Origin: JBDKTK01 sp039680225
GTDB taxonomy: Bacteria > Desulfobacterota > Syntrophia > Syntrophales > UBA4778
Reading direction: 5' to 3'
DNA length: 5,636 bases
NCBI GenBank assembly: GCA_039680225.1
Contig: JBDKTK010000038.1
Span: 1 to 5,636, forward strand
The position numbers and the translations under genes were made by a program. A model generated the notes under the pieces. That model saw only the letters and a list, made by a program, of their open reading frames with translations. It did no database searches and was not told the origin of the DNA. Shown piece after piece: positions 1 through 5,570 of this stretch (positions are counted from its first letter, which is position 1; every line of letters starts with the position of its first letter).

Positions 1-2
1 CC

Positions 3-731
3 CACGCCGACGGCATCGCCGTCCAGGGCTCCAGGGTCACGATAAAGCAGAACATCATCCATTCATGCACCCAGGCCGTCTATCCCAATTCGTTCGATTA
101 CGGGCCGAATGCGGTCAGCATCTGCGATGATGTAACAATCTGCAATAACCTCATTTACCAGACCCGGGCCATCCCCCATATGAACGCCATCAATTGCGAC
201 ATCGAGACCGGCGGCCGGTCCTCGATGAAGCGGCTGAAGATTTACAACAACACCATTGCCGGGGTGGACCAGTACGGGATAAACGTGGGGGACCGCGGCC
301 ATGGCGGGGCAAGGCTGGAGGGCCTCGAGATATTCAACAACATAGTAGTTGATTGCGGCTCGTACAGTTCAAGCGGAAACATATCCGTATCGTTCAAGGG
401 CCCCGCTCCGGACCCGAAAATCAACCACAACCTCATCGTGAGCCACAGGCAGAAGAAGCCCGGCTACAAATTCCAGGGCGCGGCCAGGTCTCAGGCGCAG
501 ATGAAAGCGCTCGGGTTTGAGCAACACGGAAAAGAGAATTATCCCATTGATGCGATATTCTCCAAATACGATTACCAGGCCCCGGACAACAACTATGCCC
601 TGCCCGCGGGCTCGCCGGCAATCGGGATGGGGCTTAACCCGGGCGGCCTTTGCAGCCACGACCTCAAGGGCGCGCCCCGCCCCGCCGAGGGCCCGTGGGA
701 CGCGGGCTGCTTCAATTATCGTCCGGGCTGA
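3..731 (+). CDS. Right-handed parallel beta-helix (PbH1-type) protein, C-terminal part
   Basis: An open frame runs in from the left edge and gives 242 residues before TGA at 729-731; the N-terminus lies outside the window. I see at least five beta-helix coils with the pattern hydrophobic-x-I-x-x-N-x-I: VTIKQNII, VTICNNLI, LKIYNNTI, LEIFNNIV and PKINHNLI. The Asn positions fit the asparagine ladders of pectate-lyase-like or NosD-like folds. The C-terminus has a SPAIGMG motif followed by D-x-K-G-x-x-R-P and WDAGCFNY. This resembles the SPAIDAG...D-x-x-G-x-x-R...DIGA ending common in secreted beta-helix and polysaccharide-lyase-like proteins. Seven cysteines in this part are notable and suggest an exported protein, though no signal peptide is visible. 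The likely role is carbohydrate binding or cleavage at the cell surface, but no catalytic residues can be assigned. An internal ATG at 180 falls mid-domain and is not the start. Confidence 0.8.
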   Translation, partial: HADGIAVQGSRVTIKQNIIHSCTQAVYPNSFDYGPNAVSICDDVTICNNLIYQTRAIPHMNAINCDIETGGRSSMKRLKIYNNTIAGVDQYGINVGDRGHGGARLEGLEIFNNIVVDCGSYSSSGNISVSFKGPAPDPKINHNLIVSHRQKKPGYKFQGAARSQAQMKALGFEQHGKENYPIDAIFSKYDYQAPDNNYALPAGSPAIGMGLNPGGLCSHDLKGAPRPAEGPWDAGCFNYRPG

Positions 732-805
732 TGCGGGTCCTTTCCAATGCCCGGAGGTATGAACCAGATACGCATTGCAGATACCTTCCTTTCTTTTCCG
801 CATTC

Positions 806-830
806 CTGATTTCGCTTAAAAAGAAATCAG
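806..830. repeat. Perfect 8-bp inverted repeat, possible weak terminator or operator
   Basis: CTGATTTC (806-813) is repeated as its exact complement GAAATCAG (823-830) around a 9-nt A-rich loop. It lies about 75 bp after the stop of the beta-helix gene. The stem is AT-rich and has no real T-run after it, so it is a poor intrinsic terminator. A regulator-binding palindrome is equally possible. Confidence 0.4.
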
Positions 831-834
831 CAAT

Positions 835-873
835 ATTTGAAACTCAAATGAGAAATCCCCGTATTTCAAATAC
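835..873. repeat. Two short palindromes in an AT-rich intergenic stretch
   Basis: ATTTGA-aac-TCAAAT occupies 835-849 and GTATTT-c-AAATAC occupies 861-873; both are perfect dyads. They sit in the 263-bp gap between the beta-helix gene and the propeller-like gene, just upstream of a candidate promoter. Two AT-rich dyads with centres about 25 bp apart could be operator sites. They could also be chance in AT-rich DNA. Confidence 0.35.
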
Positions 874-879
874 CTGAAA

Positions 880-898
880 TTGTACTTACCTTTGTACT
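880..898 (+). repeat. 7-bp direct repeat TTGTACT with 12-bp period
   Basis: TTGTACT occurs at 880-886 and again at 892-898. The second copy overlaps the -35-like element of the candidate promoter. Repeats a little over one helical turn apart and next to a promoter resemble tandem activator or response-regulator half sites. No family can be named from the sequence. Confidence 0.35.
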
Positions 899-919
899 CG
901 CGACTGCCCGGAATCTAAT
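892..919 (+). promoter_or_regulatory. Candidate sigma-70-type promoter for the propeller-like gene
   Basis: TTGTAC (892-897), a 16-bp spacer and TCTAAT (914-919) give a three-of-six match to the -35 consensus and five-of-six to the -10 consensus. Transcription from here would start near 926, leaving a leader of about 70 nt that carries the small hairpin at 949-963. The weak -35 would suit activator dependence. This is pattern matching only. Confidence 0.3.
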
Positions 920-948
920 CCCGAACGAATCCGTATTTCCGCCAAAAT

Positions 949-963
949 CCCCCGGACAGGGGG
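949..963 (+). other. Small C5/G5 hairpin in the leader
   Basis: CCCCC (949-953), loop GGACA and GGGGG (959-963) can form a five-GC-pair stem, flanked by AAT before and AGATT after. It ends 17 nt before the ribosome binding site. It could tune translation or mRNA stability. I see no known riboswitch consensus. Confidence 0.3.
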
Positions 964-980
964 AGATTAAATAAAAGGAA

Positions 981-986
981 AGGAGG
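981..986 (+). promoter_or_regulatory. Ribosome binding site of the propeller-like gene
   Basis: AGGAGG is followed by an 8-nt spacer before the ATG at 995. This near-ideal Shine-Dalgarno fixes the start, and the signal peptide begins directly after it. Confidence 0.8.
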
Positions 987-994
987 CAGGCACT

Positions 995-2359
995 ATGGAG
1001 AAAGCTCGGAAACGCAGAACCGTTTCAAATCTTTTGGCAGCATTGCTTATTTTTTCCGTTTTTCTCTTACCGGTGGAGCAGGCATTTGCATGCGATTTTG
1101 AGAACCTGACAGTAAAAATCGGCCGGGGCTTCGGCGACAATATGAACCGGTACGCCTGGGCCATGAGCGTGTTCAAAGGGCGCCTCTACGTGGGCACATG
1201 GAACGCGCAACTCGATTACCTCGCGCTTTTTCAGCTGATCCAATCCGGCGAGCTCCCCAGCAACCCCCTGGAGGCGATCGGTGTTGTGAAGTCCGAAGGC
1301 GCGGAAATCTGGCGCTATGACGGCAAACTGAAATGGACAAAGGTCTATAAAGCGGCTCCGGCCGACGCCGGTTTCCGGATAATGCTGGTATACAAAGGGT
1401 ATCTATATTCCGGCACCCTGAACAGCACGACCGGGGCATCGCTCTTCAGGAGCAAGGACGGCTCATGCTGGGAGAAGCTCGGCGGCGGCCCGCTCGCGAA
1501 CGCGGACAATACCTCCATCAGGACGCTTCTTGAATACAGGGGGCTGCTGTATGTCGGGACTGAAAACAACAAGACCGGCGGAGAACTGTGGGCCTTCGAC
1601 GGCCGGAACTGGGAATTAAAGCAAACGTTCACGGACCCTTCGGTTGCCGAGCTGTGCGAATTCAAAGGCAAGCTCTATATGGGGACCTGGAACTTCAACG
1701 ACACCTTCCATTTCTTCCAGAGCCCGGACGGGTGCAATTTCACCGACGTGACTCCCGTATTCGCGGGGAGCGCCGACCTGCACAACCTCGGGGTGATGAA
1801 GCTGATCGTTTTCCAGAAACAATTCTATCTCGGGACAGTCAATTACCAGGACGGGTTCACCCTGCTCCGGACGAAAACCCCGGGCAACCCGAACGGATGG
1901 GAAGTCCTGACCACGAACGGGTTCAACGACAAGGATAACTCGTACACCTGGAGCATGCTGGAATTCAGAGGGACCCTCTACCTCGGCACTTTCAACAGCG
2001 GTATATACGGCGGGATATATGCGCCTCTTTTCATCCCCCTGGACGGACGCGCGCAACTCTGGGCCTCCGATCACGGCAACGACTGGGTGAAGCTCGTCAA
2101 CGACGGGTTCGACAGGTTCAATTACGGTTTCAGGAACATGGTTGTTTACAATAACCAGCTTGTAATCGGGACCGCATCGGATTTCCTGATCCCGGACCCG
2201 GCGCACATCGACCTTGATGCCGTGAGGGCGGCCCTTTCCGGCCTGCTGGGGAAGGATATCGATTTGACCTCCATGACCCAGGTTATGGGCGAGCTCAATT
2301 CATTCATTCAGAAGAACCCGAACTGGATCGGAACGGAAATCTGGATAACTGAGTGGTAA
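995..2359 (+). CDS. Secreted seven-repeat beta-propeller-like protein, family not recognised
   Basis: The protein has 454 residues. It starts with a basic n-region (EKARKRR) and a hydrophobic core (about 13-28), with likely Sec cleavage after AFA (32) just before Cys33; the lipobox match is poor. Seven copies of a unit 'aromatic/hydrophobic-x-M/L-x-x-F/Y-x-G-x-LY-x-GT-x-N' follow, with GT at about residues 67, 140, 189, 230, 280, 331 and 392. Most are followed by G-x-x-LW and D-G-x-x-W strands (EIWRYDG 104-110, ELWAFDG 197-203, QLWASDHG 354-361), as in blades of a beta-propeller. The early segment LTVKIGRGFGD (38-48) looks like the fourth strand of a blade, and the final GTEIWITEW (446-454) like a third strand, suggesting ring closure. 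A probably helical insert (about 400-440) interrupts the last blade. The fold is inferred; no function or ligand can be named. The neighbouring beta-helix gene hints at a surface or carbohydrate role. Confidence 0.75.
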   Translation: MEKARKRRTVSNLLAALLIFSVFLLPVEQAFACDFENLTVKIGRGFGDNMNRYAWAMSVFKGRLYVGTWNAQLDYLALFQLIQSGELPSNPLEAIGVVKSEGAEIWRYDGKLKWTKVYKAAPADAGFRIMLVYKGYLYSGTLNSTTGASLFRSKDGSCWEKLGGGPLANADNTSIRTLLEYRGLLYVGTENNKTGGELWAFDGRNWELKQTFTDPSVAELCEFKGKLYMGTWNFNDTFHFFQSPDGCNFTDVTPVFAGSADLHNLGVMKLIVFQKQFYLGTVNYQDGFTLLRTKTPGNPNGWEVLTTNGFNDKDNSYTWSMLEFRGTLYLGTFNSGIYGGIYAPLFIPLDGRAQLWASDHGNDWVKLVNDGFDRFNYGFRNMVVYNNQLVIGTASDFLIPDPAHIDLDAVRAALSGLLGKDIDLTSMTQVMGELNSFIQKNPNWIGTEIWITEW

Positions 2360-2360
2360 T

Positions 2361-2366
2361 TATAAT
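2361..2366 (+). promoter_or_regulatory. Perfect TATAAT -10 element upstream of the duplicated pair
   Basis: TATAAT lies two bases after the propeller-like stop codon. Transcription would start around 2373, which is the first base of the following hairpin. No good -35 hexamer is visible 16-18 bp upstream, so the call is weak and would need an activator. Confidence 0.25.
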
Positions 2367-2372
2367 TGTACT

Positions 2373-2411
2373 GGAGGTTGGGGGCCCCCGCGGCCTCAAC
2401 CTCCCCTTTTT
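2373..2411 (+). terminator. GC-rich hairpin with T-run, terminator or attenuator
   Basis: GGAGGTTG (2373-2380) pairs perfectly with CAACCTCC (2397-2404). Inside it, GGCC can pair with GGCC with one bulged base, leaving a CCCGC loop. Two C residues and then five T residues (2407-2411) follow. This is a good intrinsic terminator for the propeller-like gene, although the T-run is offset by two bases. Only 37 bp separate it from the next start codon. It could therefore also act as an attenuator or 5' stabilising hairpin for the downstream pair. Confidence 0.65.
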
Positions 2412-2435
2412 AAATCAGGCAGCAGATAAATTCAC

Positions 2436-2441
2436 AAGGAG
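2436..2441 (+). promoter_or_regulatory. Ribosome binding site of first paralogue
   Basis: AAGGAG is placed 7 nt before the ATG at 2449. It chooses this start over an upstream GTG at 2353, which would translate through the terminator hairpin and lacks a signal peptide at its N-terminus. The block AGGAGCGTAAA recurs before the second paralogue. Confidence 0.8.
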
Positions 2442-2448
2442 CGTAAAC

Positions 2449-3042
2449 ATGAAAAAAATCACCCTCGGGTTTTTTGGGGCGGCCTTGTCTGTACTGATCA
2501 TCTCCCTTCCGCTGGGAGCCGCGGAGAACAAGGCAGTTCCGGCACTGCCTTCCATTGAGATGAGCCATGTCGTTACGGCTACGGCCAAGGTGGAGGCGGT
2601 TGATAAGGACAAGCGCACCGTTACTTTGCAGGGACCGGAGCGGACCGTAACAGTTAAAGTCGAAGACTGGGTCGATCTCGACAAGATAAAATCCGGAGAT
2701 ACCGTCGACATAATTTATTACGAATCCCTTTCCGCCCAGGTTTATAAAAAAGAGGAACAGCCGCGTCCAACACGCATGCAGAAAATCCAGTACAAGAAGG
2801 GGAAGGCTTCCAATCCGCAGCCCGAGGTCTCCGCAGCCCGCGGTGCAGAGATCAGCGGGACAGTTCAATCCATAGACACGCGCAACAGCATCATAGTCAT
2901 CGAAGACCCGGCCGGAAACCTGAAAGCCCATAAGGTGAAAGACCCCAAAAACCTGGAGAAGATAGGAGAGGGAGACAGTGTCTCGGTCAACCTGATACAG
3001 GCAATCGCTGTTTCCGTCGAGAAGGCCCGGAAGACGGATTGA
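2449..3042 (+). CDS. Exported 197-residue two-repeat beta-rich protein, paralogue 1
   Basis: Residues 1-25 form a Sec signal peptide (MKK, a hydrophobic core, then LGAA before ENK). Two internally homologous units follow. Unit A (about 42-101) has VEAVD, RTVTL, GP, RTVTVKV, a GD turn (83-84), YYESL (90-94) and VYKK. Unit B (about 133-192) has GTVQSID, IIVIEDP, AHKVKDP, a GD turn (175-176) and QAIAVSVEK. The order 'V-x-x-[VI]-D...[TI]-[VI]...K-V-x-D...L-x-x-I-x-x-GD-x-V' is kept in both. A charged, Pro-rich linker (102-130) joins them. The pattern is that of a small beta-barrel (OB-like, in the style of DUF5666 or CusF-like exported domains), but I cannot confirm a family and see no metal-binding Met or His set. 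The periplasm is the likely location. The next gene is a paralogue of exactly the same length, 73 bp downstream, so co-transcription is likely. Confidence 0.8.
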   Translation: MKKITLGFFGAALSVLIISLPLGAAENKAVPALPSIEMSHVVTATAKVEAVDKDKRTVTLQGPERTVTVKVEDWVDLDKIKSGDTVDIIYYESLSAQVYKKEEQPRPTRMQKIQYKKGKASNPQPEVSAARGAEISGTVQSIDTRNSIIVIEDPAGNLKAHKVKDPKNLEKIGEGDSVSVNLIQAIAVSVEKARKTD

Positions 3043-3054
3043 ACGGGGCCCCCG

Positions 3055-3081
3055 GCCGTACTGCATTCCATGAATGCCGGC
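3055..3081 (+). other. Hairpin in the leader of the second paralogue
   Basis: GCATTC (3063-3068) pairs with GAATGC (3072-3077) around a 3-nt loop. An outer stem, GCCG (3055-3058) with CGGC (3078-3081), extends it after a TACT bulge. No T-run follows, so it is not an intrinsic terminator. It may protect an mRNA end or adjust the relative amounts of the two paralogues. Confidence 0.45.
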
Positions 3082-3104
3082 AAGGTGTGAAAAAAATATA
3101 AATC

Positions 3105-3109
3105 AGGAG
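3105..3109 (+). promoter_or_regulatory. Ribosome binding site of second paralogue
   Basis: AGGAG is followed by a 6-nt spacer before the ATG at 3116. The surrounding blocks TAAATCAGG and AGGAGCGTAAA also occur in the first paralogue's leader. This site selects 3116 over the in-frame ATG at 3074, which lies inside the hairpin and would bury the signal peptide. Confidence 0.8.
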
Positions 3110-3115
3110 CGTAAA

Positions 3116-3709
3116 ATGAAAAAGATGACGATTGTAATCTTTGCGGCAGCAGTGTGTTTGTTCATCGTTTCCGCTGAACTGCAGGCAGCGGAGTACAAGG
3201 AAGCGCCGAAAACGCCCCCCATCGAGACGAGCCGCCTTGTCACAGCCACGGCAACGGTCGAGGCGGTCGACCAGGCCAACCGGACCGTGACCCTGAAGGG
3301 GCCGAACAGGACGGTAACCATCAAGGTCGGCGACGAGGTGAAGAATCTCCCCCAGATAAGGGTTGGGGACCTTGTCAACATAACTTATTACGAATCCCTC
3401 ATTGCCCAGATTTATAAAAAAGGCGAGACCCCGCCTCCTTCGGGCATACAGGCAAAGCAGTATCAGGAAGGGGCCGCACCCGGTCAGATGCCCGGCGGCA
3501 CGGCGGCCCGCAGCATCCAGATTGCCGAAACAGTGCAGTCGATAGACAAGGCAAAAAATATTATCGTGCTCAAAGCGCCTGACGGAAGCCTTGATGCCCA
3601 CCAGGTGAAGGACCCCGGGAACCTGGATAAGGTGGAGGTGGGAGACACGGTTTTAATCCGCATGACGCAGGCTGTCGCCGTTTACGTCGAGAGGGCGGCA
3701 GGCAAATAG
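3116..3709 (+). CDS. Exported 197-residue two-repeat beta-rich protein, paralogue 2
   Basis: This is the same architecture and the same length as the preceding gene. A signal peptide covers about residues 1-25 (MKK start, ends LQAA before EYK). Unit A shows VEAVD, RTVTLKGP, RTVTIKV, a GD turn and YYESL...IYKK; unit B shows TVQSID, IIVLKAPDG, AHQVKDP, a GD turn and QAVAVYVER. By hand alignment it is about 52% identical to paralogue 1 with a single one-residue insertion near residue 76. The best-kept parts are VTATA-x-VEAVD, RTVTL-x-GP, YYESL and AH-x-VKDP, probably the structural core. The linker has diverged and is richer in Gly and Pro. It ends just before the perfect terminator at 3716. Periplasmic location is inferred; function is unknown. 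Confidence 0.8.
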   Translation: MKKMTIVIFAAAVCLFIVSAELQAAEYKEAPKTPPIETSRLVTATATVEAVDQANRTVTLKGPNRTVTIKVGDEVKNLPQIRVGDLVNITYYESLIAQIYKKGETPPPSGIQAKQYQEGAAPGQMPGGTAARSIQIAETVQSIDKAKNIIVLKAPDGSLDAHQVKDPGNLDKVEVGDTVLIRMTQAVAVYVERAAGK

Positions 3710-3715
3710 GATGCA

Positions 3716-3749
3716 AAAACGCCCCTGCATTGAATTGCAGGGGCGTTTT
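3716..3749. terminator. Bidirectional rho-independent terminator
   Basis: AAAACGCCCCTGCA (3716-3729) and TGCAGGGGCGTTTT (3736-3749) form a perfect 14-bp stem with a 6-nt loop. The GC core is flanked by A-run and T-run arms, so both strands read as stem plus T-tract. It lies between the convergent stop codons at 3709 (plus) and 3784 (minus) and should end both transcripts. Confidence 0.93.
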
Positions 3750-3783
3750 CATACCTGATGCTTCTGAATTTGAAGCGCTTAAA

Positions 3784-4080
3784 TTACCTCTGCTGATAGA
3801 CCTCGAGATTCGATTTTACGCTTTTTACTCCCGGTGTTTTCTGGGCAATATCAACTATCTGTCTTTCCGACTGCTTGTTTGCGACTTTCCCGCTAAGGGT
3901 CACATCGCCGTTTTTCACATCAACATTGACGTTCCCTATGCTCAGCGCCGGGTTGGCCTGAATGCCCTTGTTGATCTGCGCTTTGATAGCGTCGTCGCTT
4001 GCAGCCTGTCCCATCGCCACACCTGTGTAGACCATCAGGGCAACAACAGCAAATAGCACCAATACTATATTTTTCCTCAT
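3784..4080 (-). CDS. Secreted single-BON-domain protein (OsmY-like)
   Basis: The protein has 98 residues. A Sec signal peptide (1 to about 25; MRKN, hydrophobic 5-22, then AMGQA) precedes one BON domain (about 29-94). The domain reads DDAIKAQINKGI, then VNVDVKNGDVTLSGKV (51-66, the signature G-x-V-x-L-x-G-x-V strand pair), then a helix with SERQIVDIAQ, TPGVKSV and NLEV. BON domains bind phospholipid or anchor proteins at membranes, and OsmY is the stress-induced periplasmic example. This protein has one domain where OsmY has two. I chose the ATG at 4080 because it opens the signal peptide and is preceded by a GGAGG. The longer frame from 4215 would put 45 unrelated residues before it. The gene lies 190 bp downstream of ackA on the same strand, with its own AT-rich, palindrome-bearing upstream region, so separate transcription is likely. 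Confidence 0.88.
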   Translation of the reverse strand: MRKNIVLVLFAVVALMVYTGVAMGQAASDDAIKAQINKGIQANPALSIGNVNVDVKNGDVTLSGKVANKQSERQIVDIAQKTPGVKSVKSNLEVYQQR

Positions 4081-4091
4081 CGGCTTTCCTT

Positions 4092-4096
4092 CCTCC
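4092..4096 (-). promoter_or_regulatory. Ribosome binding site of the BON gene
   Basis: Read on the minus strand, AAAGGAGG is followed by an 11-nt spacer to the ATG. This is a little longer than ideal. A second purine run, AAGGAAAG (4084-4091), lies closer to the start and may contribute. Confidence 0.6.
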
Positions 4097-4138
4097 TTTA
4101 TCATTTTTGTAATAAATTTATATTCATCCTGATTTTTG

Positions 4139-4151
4139 TTCCATAATGGAA
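4139..4151. promoter_or_regulatory. 13-bp palindrome upstream of the BON gene, operator candidate
   Basis: TTCCAT-a-ATGGAA is a perfect dyad about 60 bp upstream of the BON start. A second perfect palindrome, ATAAATTTAT (4112-4121), lies between it and the gene. Position and symmetry suit a regulator site for a stress-type gene. No -35/-10 pair is convincing here. Confidence 0.35.
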
Positions 4152-4206
4152 TGACTGATTTATCTGCTTGCTGCCGCTGAAATATAATCAGGGAAACGCC
4201 CGATTG

Positions 4207-4237
4207 CAGATGCATCCCGGCTGATGCGGGTAATCTG
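4207..4237 (-). other. Bulged hairpin downstream of ackA
   Basis: CAGAT/ATCTG (4207-4211 with 4233-4237) encloses GCATC/GATGC (4212-4216 with 4223-4227), with five unpaired bases on one side. It starts 33 bp past the ackA stop. It may end or protect the ackA transcript, but no T-run follows on the minus strand, so it is not a classical terminator. Confidence 0.35.
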
Positions 4238-4270
4238 TGCCGATTAAAACTGCCCTGAAAGGCTGCCGTT

Positions 4271-5455
4271 TCAGCTCCCGGCGGAAAGCGTCCGGAGGGT
4301 GTGTTTTGCGATCATCAGCTCTTCATTGGCGGGGATCACCCAGGCGCACACCCGGCTTCCTTCGCGGCTGACGCGCGGCCCTCCCTTTGAGTTTGCTTCC
4401 GGATCGATGTCGAGCCCCAGCCACCCGGCGCCCCTGCAGGCGCGCTCGCGAATCGGCGCCGCGTTTTCACCTATCCCCCCGGTGAAGACCAGCGCATCGA
4501 GGCCGCCCAGGGCGGCGGCAAGCGATCCCAGTTCCCGGATAATCCGGTACACGAACAGGTCCACTGCTTCGGCCGCCCGGGGATCGCTGCTTTCCAGGAG
4601 CGTCCTCATGTCGTTCGAAATACCCGAGACGCCCAGCAGGCCCGATTCATTATAGATGAGCTGTTCGATTTGCCGGGAGCTCATTCCGCAGATGTCCATC
4701 AGGTAGAGCATCACGCCCGGATCAAGCGTGCCGCAGCGGGTCCCCATCACAAGCCCATCGAGGCCGGTCAAGCCGAGCGTGCAGGCGATGCTTTTCAGCC
4801 CGCTCATGGCGCACATGCTGGCCCCGCTGCCGAGGTGCGCGACGACCGTCCTTCCCTTCGCCGCATCCGGGTCATACTCCGGCAGGACCGAGGCGATGTA
4901 TTCATACGACAAGCCATGGAAGCCGTAGCGGCGCAGGCCCCTCTCGGTGTATTGCCGGGGCAGGCCGAAGGCCTGGGCCACCGCCGGGATGGTCGTGTGA
5001 AAGGAAGTGTCGAAGCAGGCCACCTGCGGGATTCCGGGCCTCCTTTCCGCAATGATGCGGATGGCGGCAAGATTGTGGGGCTGGTGCAGGGGCACCAGGG
5101 GCACATATTTTTCCAGTTCCTCCAGAACCCGGGAGTCGATAATGGCGGGAGCCGTGAATCTGCGCCCGCCATGGGCCACCCGGTGCCCGACGGCCGTGAT
5201 GCGGTCGGCGCCGCCGAGCACTTCCCTTCCCCAGGCAAACAGCGCCTCGACCGCGCCTTCATGACCGAGCGGTTCAGGCCAATCTTTTTCTTCGACAACT
5301 TTGCCCGAGGCATCCTTCGCCTTGAAGCGGGGTTTAGTGAGAATCCCCTCAATCTGCCCATCATATCGTACGGCCGGCTTTTGCCCCTGGTCGGCATAGA
5401 CCGTAAACTTAAGGCTCGACGAGCCGGCATTTAATACAATTATCAGGTCCGCCAT
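4271..5455 (-). CDS. ackA: Acetate kinase
   Basis: The protein has 394 residues, close to the usual length of about 400. It reversibly transfers phosphate between ATP and acetate (acetyl phosphate + ADP = acetate + ATP), making ATP during acetate formation in the cytoplasm. Signatures of the ASKHA fold are in order: LNAGSSSLKF (8-17, with Asn9), GHRVAHGG (90-97, Arg92), PLHQPHN (122-128, His124), FDTSFH (148-153, Asp149), GFHG (178-181, His180), HLGSGAS (207-213), MGTRCGTLDPG (237-247, Arg240), GGIGEN (326-331) and NEEL (377-380). These match the catalytic Asn, Arg, His, Asp, His, Arg and Glu known for the family. The loop after Arg240 reads CGT where many homologues have SGD. The ATG at 5455 directly precedes the N-terminal strand, and AGGAAAGG lies about 9 nt upstream. 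No pta partner is visible in the window. Confidence 0.97.
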   Translation of the reverse strand: MADLIIVLNAGSSSLKFTVYADQGQKPAVRYDGQIEGILTKPRFKAKDASGKVVEEKDWPEPLGHEGAVEALFAWGREVLGGADRITAVGHRVAHGGRRFTAPAIIDSRVLEELEKYVPLVPLHQPHNLAAIRIIAERRPGIPQVACFDTSFHTTIPAVAQAFGLPRQYTERGLRRYGFHGLSYEYIASVLPEYDPDAAKGRTVVAHLGSGASMCAMSGLKSIACTLGLTGLDGLVMGTRCGTLDPGVMLYLMDICGMSSRQIEQLIYNESGLLGVSGISNDMRTLLESSDPRAAEAVDLFVYRIIRELGSLAAALGGLDALVFTGGIGENAAPIRERACRGAGWLGLDIDPEANSKGGPRVSREGSRVCAWVIPANEELMIAKHTLRTLSAGS

Positions 5456-5570
5456 GTCTTCGACCTTTCCTTATTTTTTTTCACAGCATCTTTTCAGTGA
5501 ATTCCCATCAGGTAAAACACCGCTTAATCTGATACCTGTGCCGACCTGAAGTCCTGTCCTTTGCCGGTAT

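Noticed and set aside
1086..1096. Lipoprotein signal at Cys33 of the propeller-like protein
   Set aside because: The residues before the Cys are A-F-A, a poor lipobox lacking the usual Leu at -3 and a small residue at -2. Signal peptidase I cleavage at AFA is more likely.
1616..2206. Minus-strand open frame of 196 codons
   Set aside because: It is antisense to the propeller-like gene, whose regular repeats show the real frame. No ribosome binding site or domain is visible.
2987..3601. Minus-strand open frame of 204 codons, and a similar one at 2410-3066
   Set aside because: Both mirror the two paralogues. Their resemblance to one another is explained by the paralogy on the opposite strand.
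726..4231. Shared 13-mer GGCTGATGCGGGT at 726-738 and 4219-4231
   Set aside because: One or so 13-base matches are expected by chance in a window of this size, and the flanks do not match, so I do not call a dispersed repeat.
4670..5434. Long plus-strand open frame of 254 codons
   Set aside because: It lies antisense to ackA in GC-rich DNA. The ackA frame carries all family signatures, while this frame gives a composition without recognisable motifs and has no ribosome binding site.
5508..5570. Short inverted pieces (ATCAG/CTGAT, ATACC/GGTAT) upstream of ackA
   Set aside because: Stems are only five base pairs with long loops and no T-run, so neither a terminator nor an operator is supported.
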